In this document: positions 11,005 to 23,813 of the stretch, piece after piece
How positions within the stretch are numbered: the stretch's first letter is position 1
Layout of the letters: every line of letters begins with the position of its first letter
Assembly (NCBI GenBank): GCA_007644065.1
Contig: VJWN01000008.1
Coordinates: 250,411-314,410 of the forward strand
Direction of reading: 5' to 3'
Source of the DNA: Margaritispora aquatica
Taxonomy: Eukaryota; Ascomycota; Leotiomycetes; Helotiales; Discinellaceae
Length of the DNA: 64,000 nt
Made by a program: the position numbers and the translations under genes
The notes under the pieces: model-generated
What the model saw: only the letters and a program-made list of their open reading frames with translations
Database searches by the model: none
What the model was told of the DNA's origin: nothing

Positions 11005-14000
11005 GGTGGCGGTGGGTTTTGTGTTGAGAATTAAGGGATGCGACCGAGGAGGTTGAGCTTCACAGATGGTTTGTACAGGCAAACTCCAATCAAATGGGTT
11101 TGCAAAGTTCTTTGGGGTCTGTCAATCAGGACCAGAAGAAGATGTGATGCGAATTGAAGTGAAGAATCATGGGAAATCAAATGGCAGAAAGGAGGGTGAT
11201 GAGCATCTCTTGTACAGTAGGAGGACCCTTACTGAAATTTGACAATCGTCGGTACCTGACAAAACGATGCTAGCCTGCAGACTGAACGAAAAGCGAAGCC
11301 AATCAAAGCTTCCAATGGACGAGACTTGGCAGTTATCCTGGACCACTACGGTGGTCAACAAGAATGAATATTGTGATCCAGGCGAAATCGGCTCATAATT
11401 ATGGACAGTCGAGAATTGCCTGGTTGGAAAGATCAGGTGAAAGGTGATGGATGGGAGCGAAGAACGCAACAAACCATATAAAACACGCGGTTGTATCATC
11501 ATCACAGGTTATCCCCGAATCTTCGGTAGGTAGATTCCAGACGAGGAACGAAACTTGTGGTTCGTTTTTGATGTATAAGCACTTGAGAGATGCTTATGCT
11601 ACAGCACAGTACAATGAACATTTGAATTCAGTTTGAGAGACTTGTTCTTTTGTTAAACTGAGGAATGGGTATGTAGTTCCAGAGATCAGCCTTGACATAT
11701 TGTAAGGTACCTAATTGATTAGTGTTTAGCTGGTCTTTAGAGTTGAAGTTCGTTTCATCCATCTACCTTGATAATTTAAGCTTTTCGGGACTGAGAGCTT
11801 CCACAAATCAATACAAACACAATGGCTTCTAGAATACAACGAACGGAAACATTTACATCTTCCATGAGGGTCTCGTACCTCCGGAGTATGGAGTATGTGC
11901 TTTTATCTGATGTCTTACCTTGAGTCAGCTAGTACTATCATGTGACTAAAATCGCTTCCACTCAGGTTACAACCATAGTTGATTACGATTAGGTAGATCT
12001 TAAGTCTTGGTCGGGTCAACCTACCAGGTTCACCTCAGAGATGTTTTATATGTTCGTTATATCCTTCAAGGAAGCGATTCGACCTCATGGAATATGAAGC
12101 TATTCACAACCTTGTGATGTGTGATGTCTCCTTTGAGATTTCTTCTCTCCACCCATCCACACCACACCTCATTCGGCTGATTAAAGTAAGATTATGCACG
12201 CAATCGGTGTGCCAGGCAAGGCAAAGCAAGCGAAGCGAGCAAAAAGCTCGAACGCGGGAAGCCGGTCGACGGTCTGATCCAGAAAAGACACACAGCGCGT
12301 TACACGGGTGGATGGGTTACAGAAGCCGATCGAACCACCTTGGGAAACGTTGGGGGGTTGCTTGTGTGATGGTGTGTGCCTGGATATAGTACTCATAATA
12401 CTGCCTGTAAGAATGGACTTGGACTTCCTTTTTGCCAAGGCTGAGAACTCCCATTGATTAAATCCTCGCCTCCTAGCCTCTTGATTGCAGCACAACAGGA
12501 AGGCTACGGTGGAGAAAGATAGGTCGGTTTGGCAGTGCGGTTCGGGCGCTTGAGAGAGAAAGTAATGGTAAGGTTGTTGGTCGGAAAAATAATCATGATG
12601 GGATGGTTGGTCGTTGGCTAGACAAGTTGGCCTACCTTACTGAAGATAGGGGCGTGGAGTGAATGTGCGTGTGTGTCGAATGTCGATTCTGGGGTACTCC
12701 CGTAAGGTTGATACCATCCATACCTTGGGGAGGGGTTGATGATGTGATGTAAGGCGAGCCTACCTTATATTGTACTAATATATACATTTTATTATTAAAC
12801 ATTTCCGATTAGCCACGTATATAACTCGAAAATTTAGTGTCGAAATTTCAAAGTTGCTTCTTTATTCTGATGATATGGCCAGTGATGGCCAGTGACAGTC
12901 TCAACTCGGCTGTTCATTTTGAATCACCACGGAACGTCTTACAGGGGCCTCATTCAGAAGTCAAGCCATATGGGGCTGGATTGGCTAAAGGGTCGTGCGC
13001 ACTGCCCATGATGGAGCATGATGGAGGAAGGATAAAAAGAAAGGCGGGGACCTCCATGCGACTGAGGATATAAACACGCCTGTTTGATTTATATAGTTGG
13101 TCGACGTGGCGTATTAGCCGAGTGTAAGAGGGTTCAGGGGATAGGGAATGGATGACTTGAATGACTTGGATGACTGAAGATGATGGCATCAGTGACGAAC
13201 TGAATTGAGATATGAATGTATTAAAGTAGAAGGGACTAGAACCTAGAACCTGGAATAGATAGATCATACCTTCCTCACCTCGTGATTCTTTTCCCATCAA
13301 CGCATGTGATGTTTTCATCATTTTCGCTTGTTACATACATTTCATCGTTCAAACGTTCAAATGGACTATAATAGTACAGTAGGGTAAGGCAAAAGGCAAA
13401 GTACGTGGTGGCTTGATATCGGTTAGTGTTCTGTCGCTAGACAGCGGGAGGGTGTCCCAAATAACTGCAGGCCAGACATGATGGAGCTCTCAGGGCTCCA
13501 CTTACTCAACTGAGACTAAAGCTGGGTAGGTGAGTATCTCTTAGCTCGGGAAGGAACGATGCGTAAAGGAAGGAGCAATCGAGCAGGAGCCCCAACCTGA
13601 ATGAAGAAGAAATCATCTGCAACTCGCGACGAACCCGTCACTTCACCTCAGTGCTTCTTCACCGAGAACACCCAGGCACATCATCCATCATCATCCATCA
13701 TCATATCATCATCAACAACAACCTCATCTATCTGCCATCCTCCATCCTCTTCCCCACACTCTTCCTCATTCTTTCTGGTTCATTTTATATGTTTTGACAA
13801 CAGTGCGACACAAGCTTGAACTTGCAAACGGACGCCAATTCAGGATCCAGCCCTTTTGGCGCACGACCAAGAAAGGTGCACATTAGAGGCGCACTTTGCA
13901 CTTCACTCACCCATCATCGAACCCATCTCTTCTCCTCTTGACTGTCATTCTCTGGAGATTGCTTCTAGGCGCTCGAAGAATTTGTACAGCTGGTCGCAAA

Positions 14001-14067
14001 CGTCGTTGCTCCCCGCAACTACCGGAATTCTTCGTCACTAGACGGGTAAAACCCCTTCGATATCACA
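11005..14067. other. long shared upstream region of ERG3 and TUP1
   Basis: This roughly 3.06-kb region lies between the divergently transcribed ERG3 (minus) and TUP1 (plus). It holds only short, unrecognisable frames. The stretch about 13,600-14,067 is pyrimidine-rich with CAT/ATC trinucleotide runs near 13,680-13,715, consistent with a TUP1 promoter or long 5' leader. No gene is supported. Confidence 0.45.
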
Positions 14068-16048
14068 ATGTCCATGTACAATCATCGAGGCTTGCCTGGT
14101 GCTCCAAGTGCCAACAATCCCCGTCTCAATGAGCTCCTCGATGGCATCCGTGTCGAGTTCGAGAATCAGGTTCGTACGAGCGAAGGATTTGACCATACGA
14201 GTAAGCATCACCATCACTTCAATCTTAATCGCACATCATATGCGTTGGGAATATGGCTAATCCTCTACGTCTTAGTTCAACAGCAACACCAAGAAATGCA
14301 ATTAGTCCGCGAGAAGGTCTATCAGATGGAACAGACCCATATGGCATTGAAGGCAAAGTAATCTTACCCATTCGACGCGTAAATCCACCATTCTGATCTC
14401 TACATAGATACGATGAAGAAATTGCACGCCTCCGACACGAACTCGAACAACGAGGTGGAAATACACGTCCAGCAGGAATTGGTGGTCCCCCACAATCAGT
14501 GGCTGGCCCTTCAGCACAACCTCCAGCTATCGGACACGGTCCAAGCAATTTGTTTGGTGGTATAATGGCAGGCCAGGGAGGACAAGGAGGACCAGGTCTT
14601 GCACCTCCTCCTCAGGCAGATCAACAACACGGCCCTCCACCGCATCAGATGCCTCAACCACCTCCTCCACCAGGACTTCAAAGTCTCCAAGGCCCACCTC
14701 CTCCACCGCAGCCTCCATTCCAGAGCGGTGGATATCCTCAAGGACCAGCAAACGGGTACTCGCAACCACCGCAATCTACCGCATCTCCAGGACCTGGCAA
14801 GACACGCATCTTGAATAATCGTGGACCTGGTGGACCAGCAACCCCACAGTTGAATCAGCCAATCCCATACCCTGACCCAAGATCTGCTGCTTCTCCACAG
14901 GTTGGTCACCCTGCTGCAAACCCTCACCAACAGCAGCAATTCAACAGAGTGGGTAACGCACTTGCTGAGTTGGATCTTGAGAGGCTGCCACAACACCAGA
15001 AGAAGGTGGAACAAGATTGGTTTGCAATCTTTAACCCAGAAGTTCCTCGTGTTCTTGATGTAGATCTTGTTCACACACTTCAGCACGAGAGTGTGGTGTG
15101 CTGTGTGAGATTCAGTCATGATGGAAAGTATGTGGCAACTGGTTGCAATCGCTCAGCTCAAATCTTTGATGTCATTGATGGTCGCAAGATTTGCATCCTT
15201 CAAGATGATAGTGTTGATAATGTTGGGGATCTCTATATCCGTAGTGTTTGCTTCTCTCCCGACGGAAGATACCTTGCCACAGGTGCTGAAGATAAGTTGA
15301 TTCGTGTCTGGGATATCGCCTCGAGGAAAATTCGAAACACATTCGCAGGCCACGAGCAAGATATCTACTCGTTGGATTTCGCTAGAGATGGTCGCACAAT
15401 TGCATCTGGTAGTGGCGATCGTACTGTTCGTCTTTGGGACATTGAGGCCGGCCAGAATGTACTAACTCTCAGCATCGAAGATGGTGTTACCACTGTTGCA
15501 ATCTCACCAGACACCAAGTATGTTGCGGCTGGTTCGCTTGATAAGAGCGTTCGTGTTTGGGATGCTACCACTGGTTATCTGGTCGAGCGTCTGGAGGGTC
15601 CTGATGGACACAAGGATTCCGTCTACTCTGTTGCTTTCGCACCAAATGGAAAGGATCTTGTCTCTGGTAGTTTGGATAAGACAATCAAGATGTGGGAGCT
15701 TGCTGCACCAAGGGGTCACAACCCAAGTGCTCCAAAGGGAGGTCGTTGCATCAAGACATTCGAAGGACACAAGGTTTGTTTACTCGCTTGATTTACTCGT
15801 ATCTCGCTAACCTCTTGTAGGACTTCGTTCTCTCGGTTGCGCTCACCCCAGATGGAGCCTGGGTCCTTTCCGGCTCCAAGGATCGCGGTGTCCAATTCTG
15901 GGATCCAAGGACCGGCAACACACAACTCATGTTGCAAGGTCACAAGAACTCGGTCATCAGCGTGGCACCCAGTCCAAGCGGCGGAAGCTTCGCTACCGGT
16001 TCCGGCGATATGAGGGCAAGAATCTGGAGCTACAAACCATACCCATGA
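14068..16048 (+). CDS. TUP1: transcriptional corepressor TUP1/RcoA, WD40 protein
   Basis: Exons are 14068-14200, 14276-14357, 14408-15773 and 15821-16048, totalling 602 residues, the usual size. Each junction is fixed by the conserved protein: MYNHRG, then [33 protein letters not shown] and [17 protein letters not shown] form the N-terminal tetramerisation coiled coil. A Pro/Gln/Gly-rich linker follows (about residues 100-270), then seven WD40 blades beginning near [24 protein letters not shown] and ending in [15 protein letters not shown]. The protein works with Ssn6/Cyc8 as a general nuclear corepressor recruited by DNA-binding proteins, acting on glucose, development and stress genes. The last WD40 blade is completed by the short fourth exon. 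Confidence 0.96.
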
Positions 16049-16847
16049 GCTTACGAGCAACGGCAATAAAGACACATGTATGCGATCACGGGAGAATAAT
16101 TCGGGGAATTCGGCGTACAAGGTTGTTTTTCGGTAAGGTGGGAAGAAAGCACTCACATCTATAGCTTGGCTTGGTGGTGATTAGGCGGCGGGAGGGTGAT
16201 TATGTTGCTTGGTCTTCTTCTTGTTCGACTGTACTTTGCTGCGCTCTTCTTGGGCAACAGAGGAGAGCAGCAACTTTCATCGCTGTTGTTTACTACAATT
16301 TCCTTGGGAGAATCATCGTCCGGATGGCATGGGTATCTATGAATGGGTCTTTCCGTGGGACAGATGCGGTGCGATGTGGTATAGGGCAAAGAGGGGTAGG
16401 GAGGAATGGTGTGTAGGCAGGTTGATTTGATGCGTTTCAATGTCGTGACCAAGGGGGAAGGCTACAGAGGTCCCTAAATAGTGGCTTGCAAAAGTAGATG
16501 AGCAAAATGGATATACCTGAAACTTAAAATTGGATCTGTAGCAACGTGATTGACGTATTAACAGGTGACTGCTGTTGTTGGCTTGAGTAAGTGTTGATAG
16601 GCTCGGTCTGCTAGAATTGGTGGTGGAGGCAAAATACGAAAGTGGGACGATTTCGTTCTTCGCTTTCTAGGGCGGACTGTTTGAACGTTTGCACTTTGGT
16701 TTTTTTCGGCACTGATGGTCGACGTGGGTTGGTTGATTCCTCGCTTAGCTTTATTGATTGAGTGGCGAGTAAAGTTGGGTAAAGACTTGAAAGCATGTTG
16801 ATTGAAGCCATAGAGTTCCATATCACTTTGTTATCATTAGGGATTAC

Positions 16848-16873
16848 GATGATGATGATGATGATGATGATGG
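16848..16873. repeat. (GAT)n microsatellite
   Basis: A run of GAT/ATG trinucleotides, eight or nine units, ending in TGGTGAT. It lies in non-coding sequence downstream of TUP1. Confidence 0.85.
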
Positions 16874-17658
16874 TGATACAAGTCTGTGACTTGTTTTAAG
16901 TAAGTGTATACAGAAGAATCATACATACTAGACTTAGATTTCGAAGTGAGCGTTACCATAGTAGGGCAAATTAAGGGTGTTCACAGGAATCAAATTAAAT
17001 TGAGCCTTGAAGAAAGACTTCGGTGTAGGTTGGTTTGGTTCATTGGCTGTACAGTTGTGTATACATAGTTCTAATCTCTTTCCGCTTGATGGAACAAGAG
17101 GTGGAGACGCCTAGGAATCCAGGAACATGGTGCGAGTTTTGGGGCGGTTTTGGGGTTAGATTGTGAGGTTGCGGATTGGATTAAGAGCTTTGTGATGGAT
17201 GTCAGAATGGGGTTGGTGTTCGCCTTTTGTGTTTAAGGGATATTGAGGGCGGGTTGTTCATTCGGTGGCAACCGAAGCTCAGAAAGGGTAATTGAGAGAG
17301 AAATATTGATTGGAAGTGCTATGCTATGTTGTTGTCAATACAGTTTCGCTTTCTACTATCGAATGTTTCGTTTTGGAGATACTTCGAACCATGCACAATC
17401 TCACCATCAAGTCATAGTTTCTACTCCTGCCCTGATAAATGCAACCTAGACTTTTCGATTTCTGCATTCTGTATTGACCTATTGTCGGATAGGAGCTAGC
17501 ATTAACAGTCCGTTCATCGAGACAACGTCGCTGCCAGCATCGTGATCTGGCTTTCTATGCAATATCAAGTACTCTGATGAAAAATCTGAACGTCGGAGAC
17601 GTCTTTATATAAAGCTTGAGATAGACTAACAAAAGAAAGGTAGAATTGTGCTGTTGTT

Positions 17659-18649
17659 TTAATGTAAACAATTTAGTAAAGCGTAGGCTTTGTGTGTGGA
17701 TGCTACGGAGCGGAGCACAGGTGCGTGACTGTAGTGATAGAGAAGCGAGTATTGAGATTCAGCTAAGCTGGTGAAGTAGGATATGGCGTAGTATCGCGTG
17801 AGATATGTAAGAAACGCTTGGAAGACGATGGACTCAGTATCAGAGCCGAATACGAAACTCATACAGGTTTCAAGTGCTGCTTGGGTGGCTTGAATGTGCT
17901 CTGCTTCCATGGTGTAATCTGTGGAGGCTTTTATGACATAAAAGATCTCCTGGGTTGAAAGGTGCTGGATGTGTTGAGATCTGCGCAGAGGTGATGGTTC
18001 AGCGTGCTAGGAATTTTCAAATGACAGCAAAGTATTACTCAAACATGGCCCTGGTTCAGGATATTGACAGTTAGTTCTTTAACCTCTGCATATTTGGAAC
18101 TCGGGAGAGATGAATTGGGTGTGTTTCGGAACGATGAACAGCTGTCATCGTTGATGTTTTACTTTCTGGTTGCTCAGCATTCGCTTTCCTTGCGATGTCA
18201 TTCACTTTCATACCTCGTGCTTAGAGGGGGGATTATATTTTTTAAATACAGCTTGACTGAAGATATAGCTTTGAAGGCGAGAACTAAAAGTAATGGAAAG
18301 TTTGAGATCATTTGCATGATGCTTGCTGGGCCATTGGTTTAGTCACTAGGTTGACTTGTTGGCTTGGCTTTAAGCTTGAGTATCTTCGCAATATTCTTTG
18401 GGCTTGGGATGGCGGGGAAGTGGCTGAGAGGGGTGAGGAGGCAATGTCTATAAAAACATCATGGCATCTAGGTTTGGAGAGCAAAATTTGCAAGAAACTA
18501 AGTGTTACGAAACCACAATGGAGGTGATGCTCGGCGTTGAGTAAGAACGCTGGTGGTGTTTGATCGAGCTTGCGTTGAATCTTGTTGTTGTGTAAGAGAA
18601 TCCTACGAAGGCGTGTTAGCAAGGTGCTGGCTCGAAACTGTGTGTTCAC
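17659..18649 (-). CDS. tentative hypothetical gene or remnant (two frames)
   Basis: Two minus-strand open frames, 18308-18649 (113 codons) and 17659-17910 (83 codons), have balanced codon use and moderately protein-like composition. The upstream frame contains PPAFLLNAEHHLHCGFVTLSFLQ. The HxxHC cluster recalls the HQLHC motif of UstYa-like proteins, but the flanking residues do not match well and a second motif is missing. I could not join the two frames by a convincing intron. This may be a real two-exon gene, a relic, or chance. Confidence 0.2.
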
Positions 18650-20734
18650 CTTGGGGACAAAATACAGGACCTGCTGTTAAATTCTCTGTAATTAGTTGGA
18701 TTTTTGTCATTCTGTTGTTGTGATTGTGTTGTCATTCACCTTGGTCACTCTAACATTTCAAATTCGCAACTTATAGTTACCTGTATTCAAGCACCAAATC
18801 ATCAAATATAAGTCGATCGGTGCATAAATTGATTCCTAGGCAAATTTAAGCATGGGCTAGAGCACCAGCATGATGCGACTAGGCACTACTTCCGCAGCAT
18901 GTATTCGAATGGATTTCCAAGAATTACGATTGTGTAGTTTCGAGGATAGAAGTGAAGGATGTATAAGATGATCCCAAGGTGTAGGAAAAGGAAAGTGATG
19001 GCTTGCGTTTGGTTGGAGAAATGGTTAGACATTTCGTAGTATCGAGGTGCTATGATTTCAGTTTTGGACATTCAGTTGATAGTCGTTTTTTGTGAAAACC
19101 AAAGTTAGCCTGTTAGGAGTATGAATTCTATTCTGTTCTTGAACCTATAAGAAATAAAGTCGCAAAAGGAGAGTACATGATGGGATTTGTTGTGTGGATA
19201 AACTAGACAGTTTTGCTAGTTAATTTGCGAGAAGGTCATAAGATTGCGCTGTTTTAAAGCGACGACTAAAACTTCAGTTATACGGGAATGCTGCATGGAA
19301 GTGGGCGTAAAGTTGTTTTCCTCGACTATAGTTCTGCTTTCGTTTATATACCACTGTTGTCAAACCTCTTTTCAGTCATATTCATTCAAGCGGCATTCAG
19401 CAAAATTTTAAGATGCATACATTTCTTAGACTAAAGTCGCTTCAGTCCATCGAATCTGTGTACCAACCCCTCAGGTTATTGTTGTGTAAAAACGAACAAT
19501 TGAAGACTCCAACGTTTGGGAAGGCTTGCTGTCAAGCGAGTTTATTACTATCGTCTTCCTCAACCATGAGTTATTTTCCTAGAACAGAGTAAGTTAGAAT
19601 GTGACTGGAATGTCCAGATTTTTCAACTCCAAAGTGGCAAAACGGAATCCGAGAGAAAGACTTCAGTTGAAGCCAGCTCAGACGAGATAGAAAGCCAGCG
19701 CGGCAGCACCTTGCACTCGAATATGAGTATAACATTCCACGTGTGAGTTTTCAGTACGGAATTGAGCGATCAAAGTTATAGGCTTTTCAGCTCAGGACTT
19801 GATAAGGAAACGTAATCTAAGGGAGACTCAATCATAGCGTTGACAACTATCCTGCGAGTTCACTTCTGGCTTTGAAGCAGTGGTGCATTCATTCAGGGCA
19901 GCTTTCTGAATGTGTTGCTTAGATATGCGCCTAAGATTAGATCTGGAAGTCAATATGATACACTATTTCTAATTGCGAACCATGAGTGTTTGTTGTCTCA
20001 AAAAATGAGCCAGCATGCGTACAACATGTGTAACATCAAATTTTCTCGTCTGTACCAAGGGTTTAGTGGGTTGTTTTGGGCTAGATGCAGTGGTTTTTGA
20101 TGACACCCTGCTTCTTTTGCTGCCGTACACTGTTGGAGTTGCGCAGTCTTCAGAGATGTGTGATTTGCGATGTTGAGCGTGCAAGAGGATAAGGTTGCTT
20201 GACTTTATACATGGATTTTCTTTAATGGGTAGCAAAGAAGAAACCCATCTTTCGCTAATGAAACATCGTTGCATGCTGCGCTTTGAGTATAAAGATGACC
20301 AGACAATCATATGCCTATTAAGTTTATACTTAGTTGAATTGCTCTAACAGCTACAACTTGGAAGTGTTGGTATCGAAACGAAATGAAATTAAGAATGCAT
20401 TCATGTGAGTTTCCAAAGCCAAACTCCAAGTAACGGATGCCAACTTCATGAAGGTGGACGAAAGACTCAAACATTCCAAGGAATCCAACCAAGCTCTTTT
20501 ATGTTCCAATAATGTCTTGCATATCAAAGACTGCAGGTGTTTGTCCTCAACTTCCAATGATGTTGCCCTGAAGTTTGCAGTGCAGATCCGCCCCACTGTC
20601 TACCCCTCGCTAACACTAAAACAGCGATTCTGCCCGGTGAACATCTCTAGGATTCCAAAAGTTCAATCCCGAGTCATTTCACCGTTCGCCATTAACATCA
20701 TATATTGTTTAATACATTATATCTCGGTCCTACG

Positions 20735-23125
20735 ATGGTTGCGCAGAAATCGAGAATTCTATTTCTCGATGCCTACGACAGCTTTTCTCACAATATTATC
20801 TCCCTTGTCGAAACAAGCCTTGATGTCGAAGTTCACTCCCTCAAAATCGACGATCCAACAATTAATTCGCTCCCGAAGTTGGCCACGGAGATAAAGGGAT
20901 ACGATGCTGTCATCTGTGGTCCAGGACCGGGCCATCCGAAGAATGATCATGATATCGGGGCTATAAAATATATATGGGAACTTTCCGAGCAGGATTTAAT
21001 TCCTGTGCTGGGAATTTGCTTGGGCTTCCAGAGTCTCTGCTTGAAGTTTGGGGCGGATATCAAACAGTTGAAAGGCCCTCAGCATGGCATTGTCCGTCGA
21101 GTTAATCATGTTGGAGAGTGCGAACTGAGAGGAAGACGATCCGTTTTTGAAGGTGTCGGAGAGATCAAGGCAACTCTATATCAGAGTCTTTGCGCGGATA
21201 TTGGCCAGGATGAGATACCAGAGTCTTCATGGGATTCTGCGAAGTGGAGACCTACAAACAAGTGTCCGGAATTGCTCCCTCTAGCTTGGGTTGAGAGCGA
21301 GCTCACTGAGAAGGAGAGGGACGGCTCGGGAATTGCAGATCGCAGAGTATTTGTTGGTGTTCGTCATAAATCGAAACCGTTTTGGGCTCTCCAGTATCAT
21401 CCGGAATCAATTTGCACCAACAAAGAGAGCAAAAAAGTTATATCCAACTGGTTTAAGGAGGCACGAACTTGGAACAAGATTCATGACCGCAGGGCTAGCA
21501 TACCTTGGACCCGCCTTGAAACAGCGCGATTGAGCCTTCTACAACAAGCTCATATAGATGAAGGTCAGTTTGACCGAGTCTCAGATGATGAGGTCTACGT
21601 ATGCCATACATACAGTGTTGCAATGCCAACTGCCTTGGAAGTTCCCGACATCGTTGAGCTGCTTCAAGAAGCTTGGGAAGATACTATTGTTCTGGAGTCT
21701 ACTAATGCCGCAAATCTCAAGACACACGCCAGTGTAAGAGGCAGGTATAGCATCATTGGGCTTAACATCAATGATTGTCAAACTTTCAAACACAGAGTTA
21801 GGTCCTCTTCCAGTCATCGGGATTCAGCAGATTTCTGGCCAGAGCTTGCAAATAGTCTGGAAAGATATCATGGCACAGAAGGGAATCCAAAATCTCCTTT
21901 CTGGGGTGGACTGATGGGATACACGACTTATGAGCTCGGCTTGGAGGAGATCGACGTCAATCTCAAAAGCCGCCCTTCTCGGCGGAACACCGCATCCAAA
22001 CGTCCTGATGCATATTTCGCTCTTGTTCTAGAAAGCATCGTTATTGATCATCAAGAAGGAGTTATCTACTTTCAGAAATTGGATCAACGTTGGCGCAAAG
22101 ATCGAGCTCTTTCAGAACTTATGTTGATGGCTAAAGTGTTGAATAGAAAAGCTCAAGATAAGTCTCGTATTGACCAAAATGCTTCGATTATTGGTAAATT
22201 AGTATCGTTTCCGGGGGACGAAGAATACGAAGAAAAAGTTCGGGAGTGCCAAGATCACATCAGAAGTGGCGATTCATACGAGTTGTGCCTAACAGACCAA
22301 AGCATTGTTGAAGCTTCTCTGGGAAGTGAAACTAATGGATGGTCATTGTACAAAAAGCTTCGTAGGAGCCAACCTGCGCCATTTGCTTCATACCTCAAAT
22401 TTGGAGGAATGACACTTGTTTCAGCATCACCAGAGCGATTTCTCAAATGGGACAGAGATGGAAATTGTGAACTTCGACCGATGAAAGGTACCGTTCGAAA
22501 GACACCAGATACCACGTTCGAGCAAGCCAAAGCACTTCTCAACATCCCCAAGGAGATTGCCGAAAATCTGATGATTGTTGACCTTGTACGCCATGACCTT
22601 CACGGTGTTTGTGGAAGTGGAAATGTTTCTGTTCCAAAGGTTATGGTTGTGGAGGAGTATGAGAGTGTCTACCAAATGATCTCCATCGTACAAGGAAAGA
22701 TTCCACCTCCAATGAGCATCAAAACTTCCGATCCGCACTACAACGAGAAGCGCCAAATCAATCATAATCGCTTCACAGGAATTGATGTCTTGGCTGCTAG
22801 TCTTCCACCTGGAAGCATGACTGGTGCTCCCAAGAAGCGTTCTTGTGAGATCTTGCAGGAGATTGAGAAGGGCAAAGAGAGATCCATGTACTCTGGAGTA
22901 GTAGGTTACATGGATGTTGCCGGTAGAGGAGACTTTAGTGTCACTATCAGGTGCATGTTCAAGTGGGCAGATGAGGATCGTGAGGAGATTGATGAGTCTG
23001 GCCATAATTCTAAGATTGAGAAGTGGCATGTTGGTGCTGGAGGTGCAGTGACTACTTTGAGTACGCCAAAGGGTGAGAGGGAGGAGATGTTTACTAAGGC
23101 TAGAGGGACCCTGGGAATTTTTTAG
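20735..23125 (+). CDS. PAB1: para-aminobenzoate synthase, PabA-PabB fusion
   Basis: A single exon of 796 residues that makes 4-amino-4-deoxychorismate from chorismate and glutamine, the first step to p-aminobenzoate and folate. Residues 1-250 form the class I glutamine amidotransferase: GPGPGHP, GICLGFQSL with the nucleophile Cys95, and YHPES with His222 and Glu224. Residues about 305-790 are the chorismate-binding (PabB/TrpE-like) part: SPERFLKW, PMKGTVRKTPD near 583, NLMIVDLVRHDL and LPPGSMTGAPKKRSCEIL near 692. The start was placed at MVAQKSRILFLDAYDSF because the amidotransferase fold begins there; an upstream in-frame ATG (20705) would add ten residues. The PabB half has MKGT where anthranilate synthase has PIAGT, supporting PABA rather than tryptophan synthesis. 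The fused form and length are typical of fungi. Confidence 0.95.
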   Translation: MVAQKSRILFLDAYDSFSHNIISLVETSLDVEVHSLKIDDPTINSLPKLATEIKGYDAVICGPGPGHPKNDHDIGAIKYIWELSEQDLIPVLGICLGFQSLCLKFGADIKQLKGPQHGIVRRVNHVGECELRGRRSVFEGVGEIKATLYQSLCADIGQDEIPESSWDSAKWRPTNKCPELLPLAWVESELTEKERDGSGIADRRVFVGVRHKSKPFWALQYHPESICTNKESKKVISNWFKEARTWNKIHDRRASIPWTRLETARLSLLQQAHIDEGQFDRVSDDEVYVCHTYSVAMPTALEVPDIVELLQEAWEDTIVLESTNAANLKTHASVRGRYSIIGLNINDCQTFKHRVRSSSSHRDSADFWPELANSLERYHGTEGNPKSPFWGGLMGYTTYELGLEEIDVNLKSRPSRRNTASKRPDAYFALVLESIVIDHQEGVIYFQKLDQRWRKDRALSELMLMAKVLNRKAQDKSRIDQNASIIGKLVSFPGDEEYEEKVRECQDHIRSGDSYELCLTDQSIVEASLGSETNGWSLYKKLRRSQPAPFASYLKFGGMTLVSASPERFLKWDRDGNCELRPMKGTVRKTPDTTFEQAKALLNIPKEIAENLMIVDLVRHDLHGVCGSGNVSVPKVMVVEEYESVYQMISIVQGKIPPPMSIKTSDPHYNEKRQINHNRFTGIDVLAASLPPGSMTGAPKKRSCEILQEIEKGKERSMYSGVVGYMDVAGRGDFSVTIRCMFKWADEDREEIDESGHNSKIEKWHVGAGGAVTTLSTPKGEREEMFTKARGTLGIF

Positions 23126-23723
23126 GTGTCTATTTCTTCCATGTGTGGACTCTTGTCAATACATTTTGGCGGCCGAAGGGACTAAAGATAGTGGAAAGAC
23201 AAAGTTTCTTGCAGCTTCGGCAAAGTCTAGGCAAATTAGGAGTGTTATCTTTTTAGCGTAGATTTCATTTGTGCGTTTTGGCGCATGGTTGTACCATTTT
23301 TAGTTTTGCATTGGCGGTACTGGATCTGAATTTTGGCAGCATGGCGTTATGGTGGCGGTTTTACTTTCAAGGGTTAGACGGATACTCAACGTATTCACAG
23401 CATAAGTCGACTACACGACATAGGGAGGCGCCTCCACTCAACGATACCCAATAGATTATAGATGAGCCGTTACGACAAGAAATGAAGAAATGTCTATAAA
23501 GCGTTCATAATCAATACTCACTCCATCTAGCTCCTTGTGATAGTAATTGAAGTCTCCACACCCACAGCTGTTTTGAAGAAAGGCTCCGATGAGTTTCCGA
23601 TCTATTCGAGGCTGACTGAATTTGTCTTTCGTCGAAGCTGAAAAATTAGCTAATATCTAAATATTTAAGTATTGTAGTTATTGATTGGAAATTTCCCCCA
23701 GCTCGTGTGATTCTATACTCTTT

Positions 23724-23813
23724 AATGTGTGTAATATTCCTACACATTCCGAGACACATTCTATCTAGTTGTATTTCTGTCTTCGACGATGATGAATTTT
23801 TACAGCCTCGATT
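23724..23813 (+). repeat. dispersed repeat family, copy A
   Basis: This copy shares an interrupted block with copies B (26471-26570, minus) and C (35724-35890, plus): a CACATTC motif, then ATTCTATCTA, a TTCTTCGAYGAT-like stretch, and a final CAGYCTCGATT-like end. In one frame it reads ILSSCISVFDDDEF, matching ILSSCIPVFDGDEF in copy B. Relative to B, it lacks a short piece between the CACATTC motif and the conserved block. Confidence 0.7.

Larger units (their letters stand above)
16049..20734. other. 4.7-kb gene-poor stretch
   Basis: This region lies between TUP1 and the PABA synthase gene. Only short frames exist. Two on the minus strand (17659-17910 and 18308-18649) have fairly coding-like composition and are listed separately as a tentative entry. 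A (GAT)n microsatellite sits at about 16,848-16,872. I see no transposase, reverse transcriptase or RNA gene. Confidence 0.4.

Noticed and set aside
14511..15119. 202-codon open frame antisense to TUP1
   Set aside because: It lies fully opposite the conserved TUP1 exon and reads as Arg/Trp/Leu-rich nonsense produced by the Pro/Gln-rich linker codons.
18308..18649. UstYa (DUF3328)-like protein
   Set aside because: Only one HxxHC-like cluster is present; the second motif and an N-terminal membrane segment in phase are missing. Kept only as a tentative hypothetical.
22427..23029. 200-codon open frame antisense to PABA synthase
   Set aside because: It overlaps the conserved PabB catalytic region on the opposite strand and has no motif.
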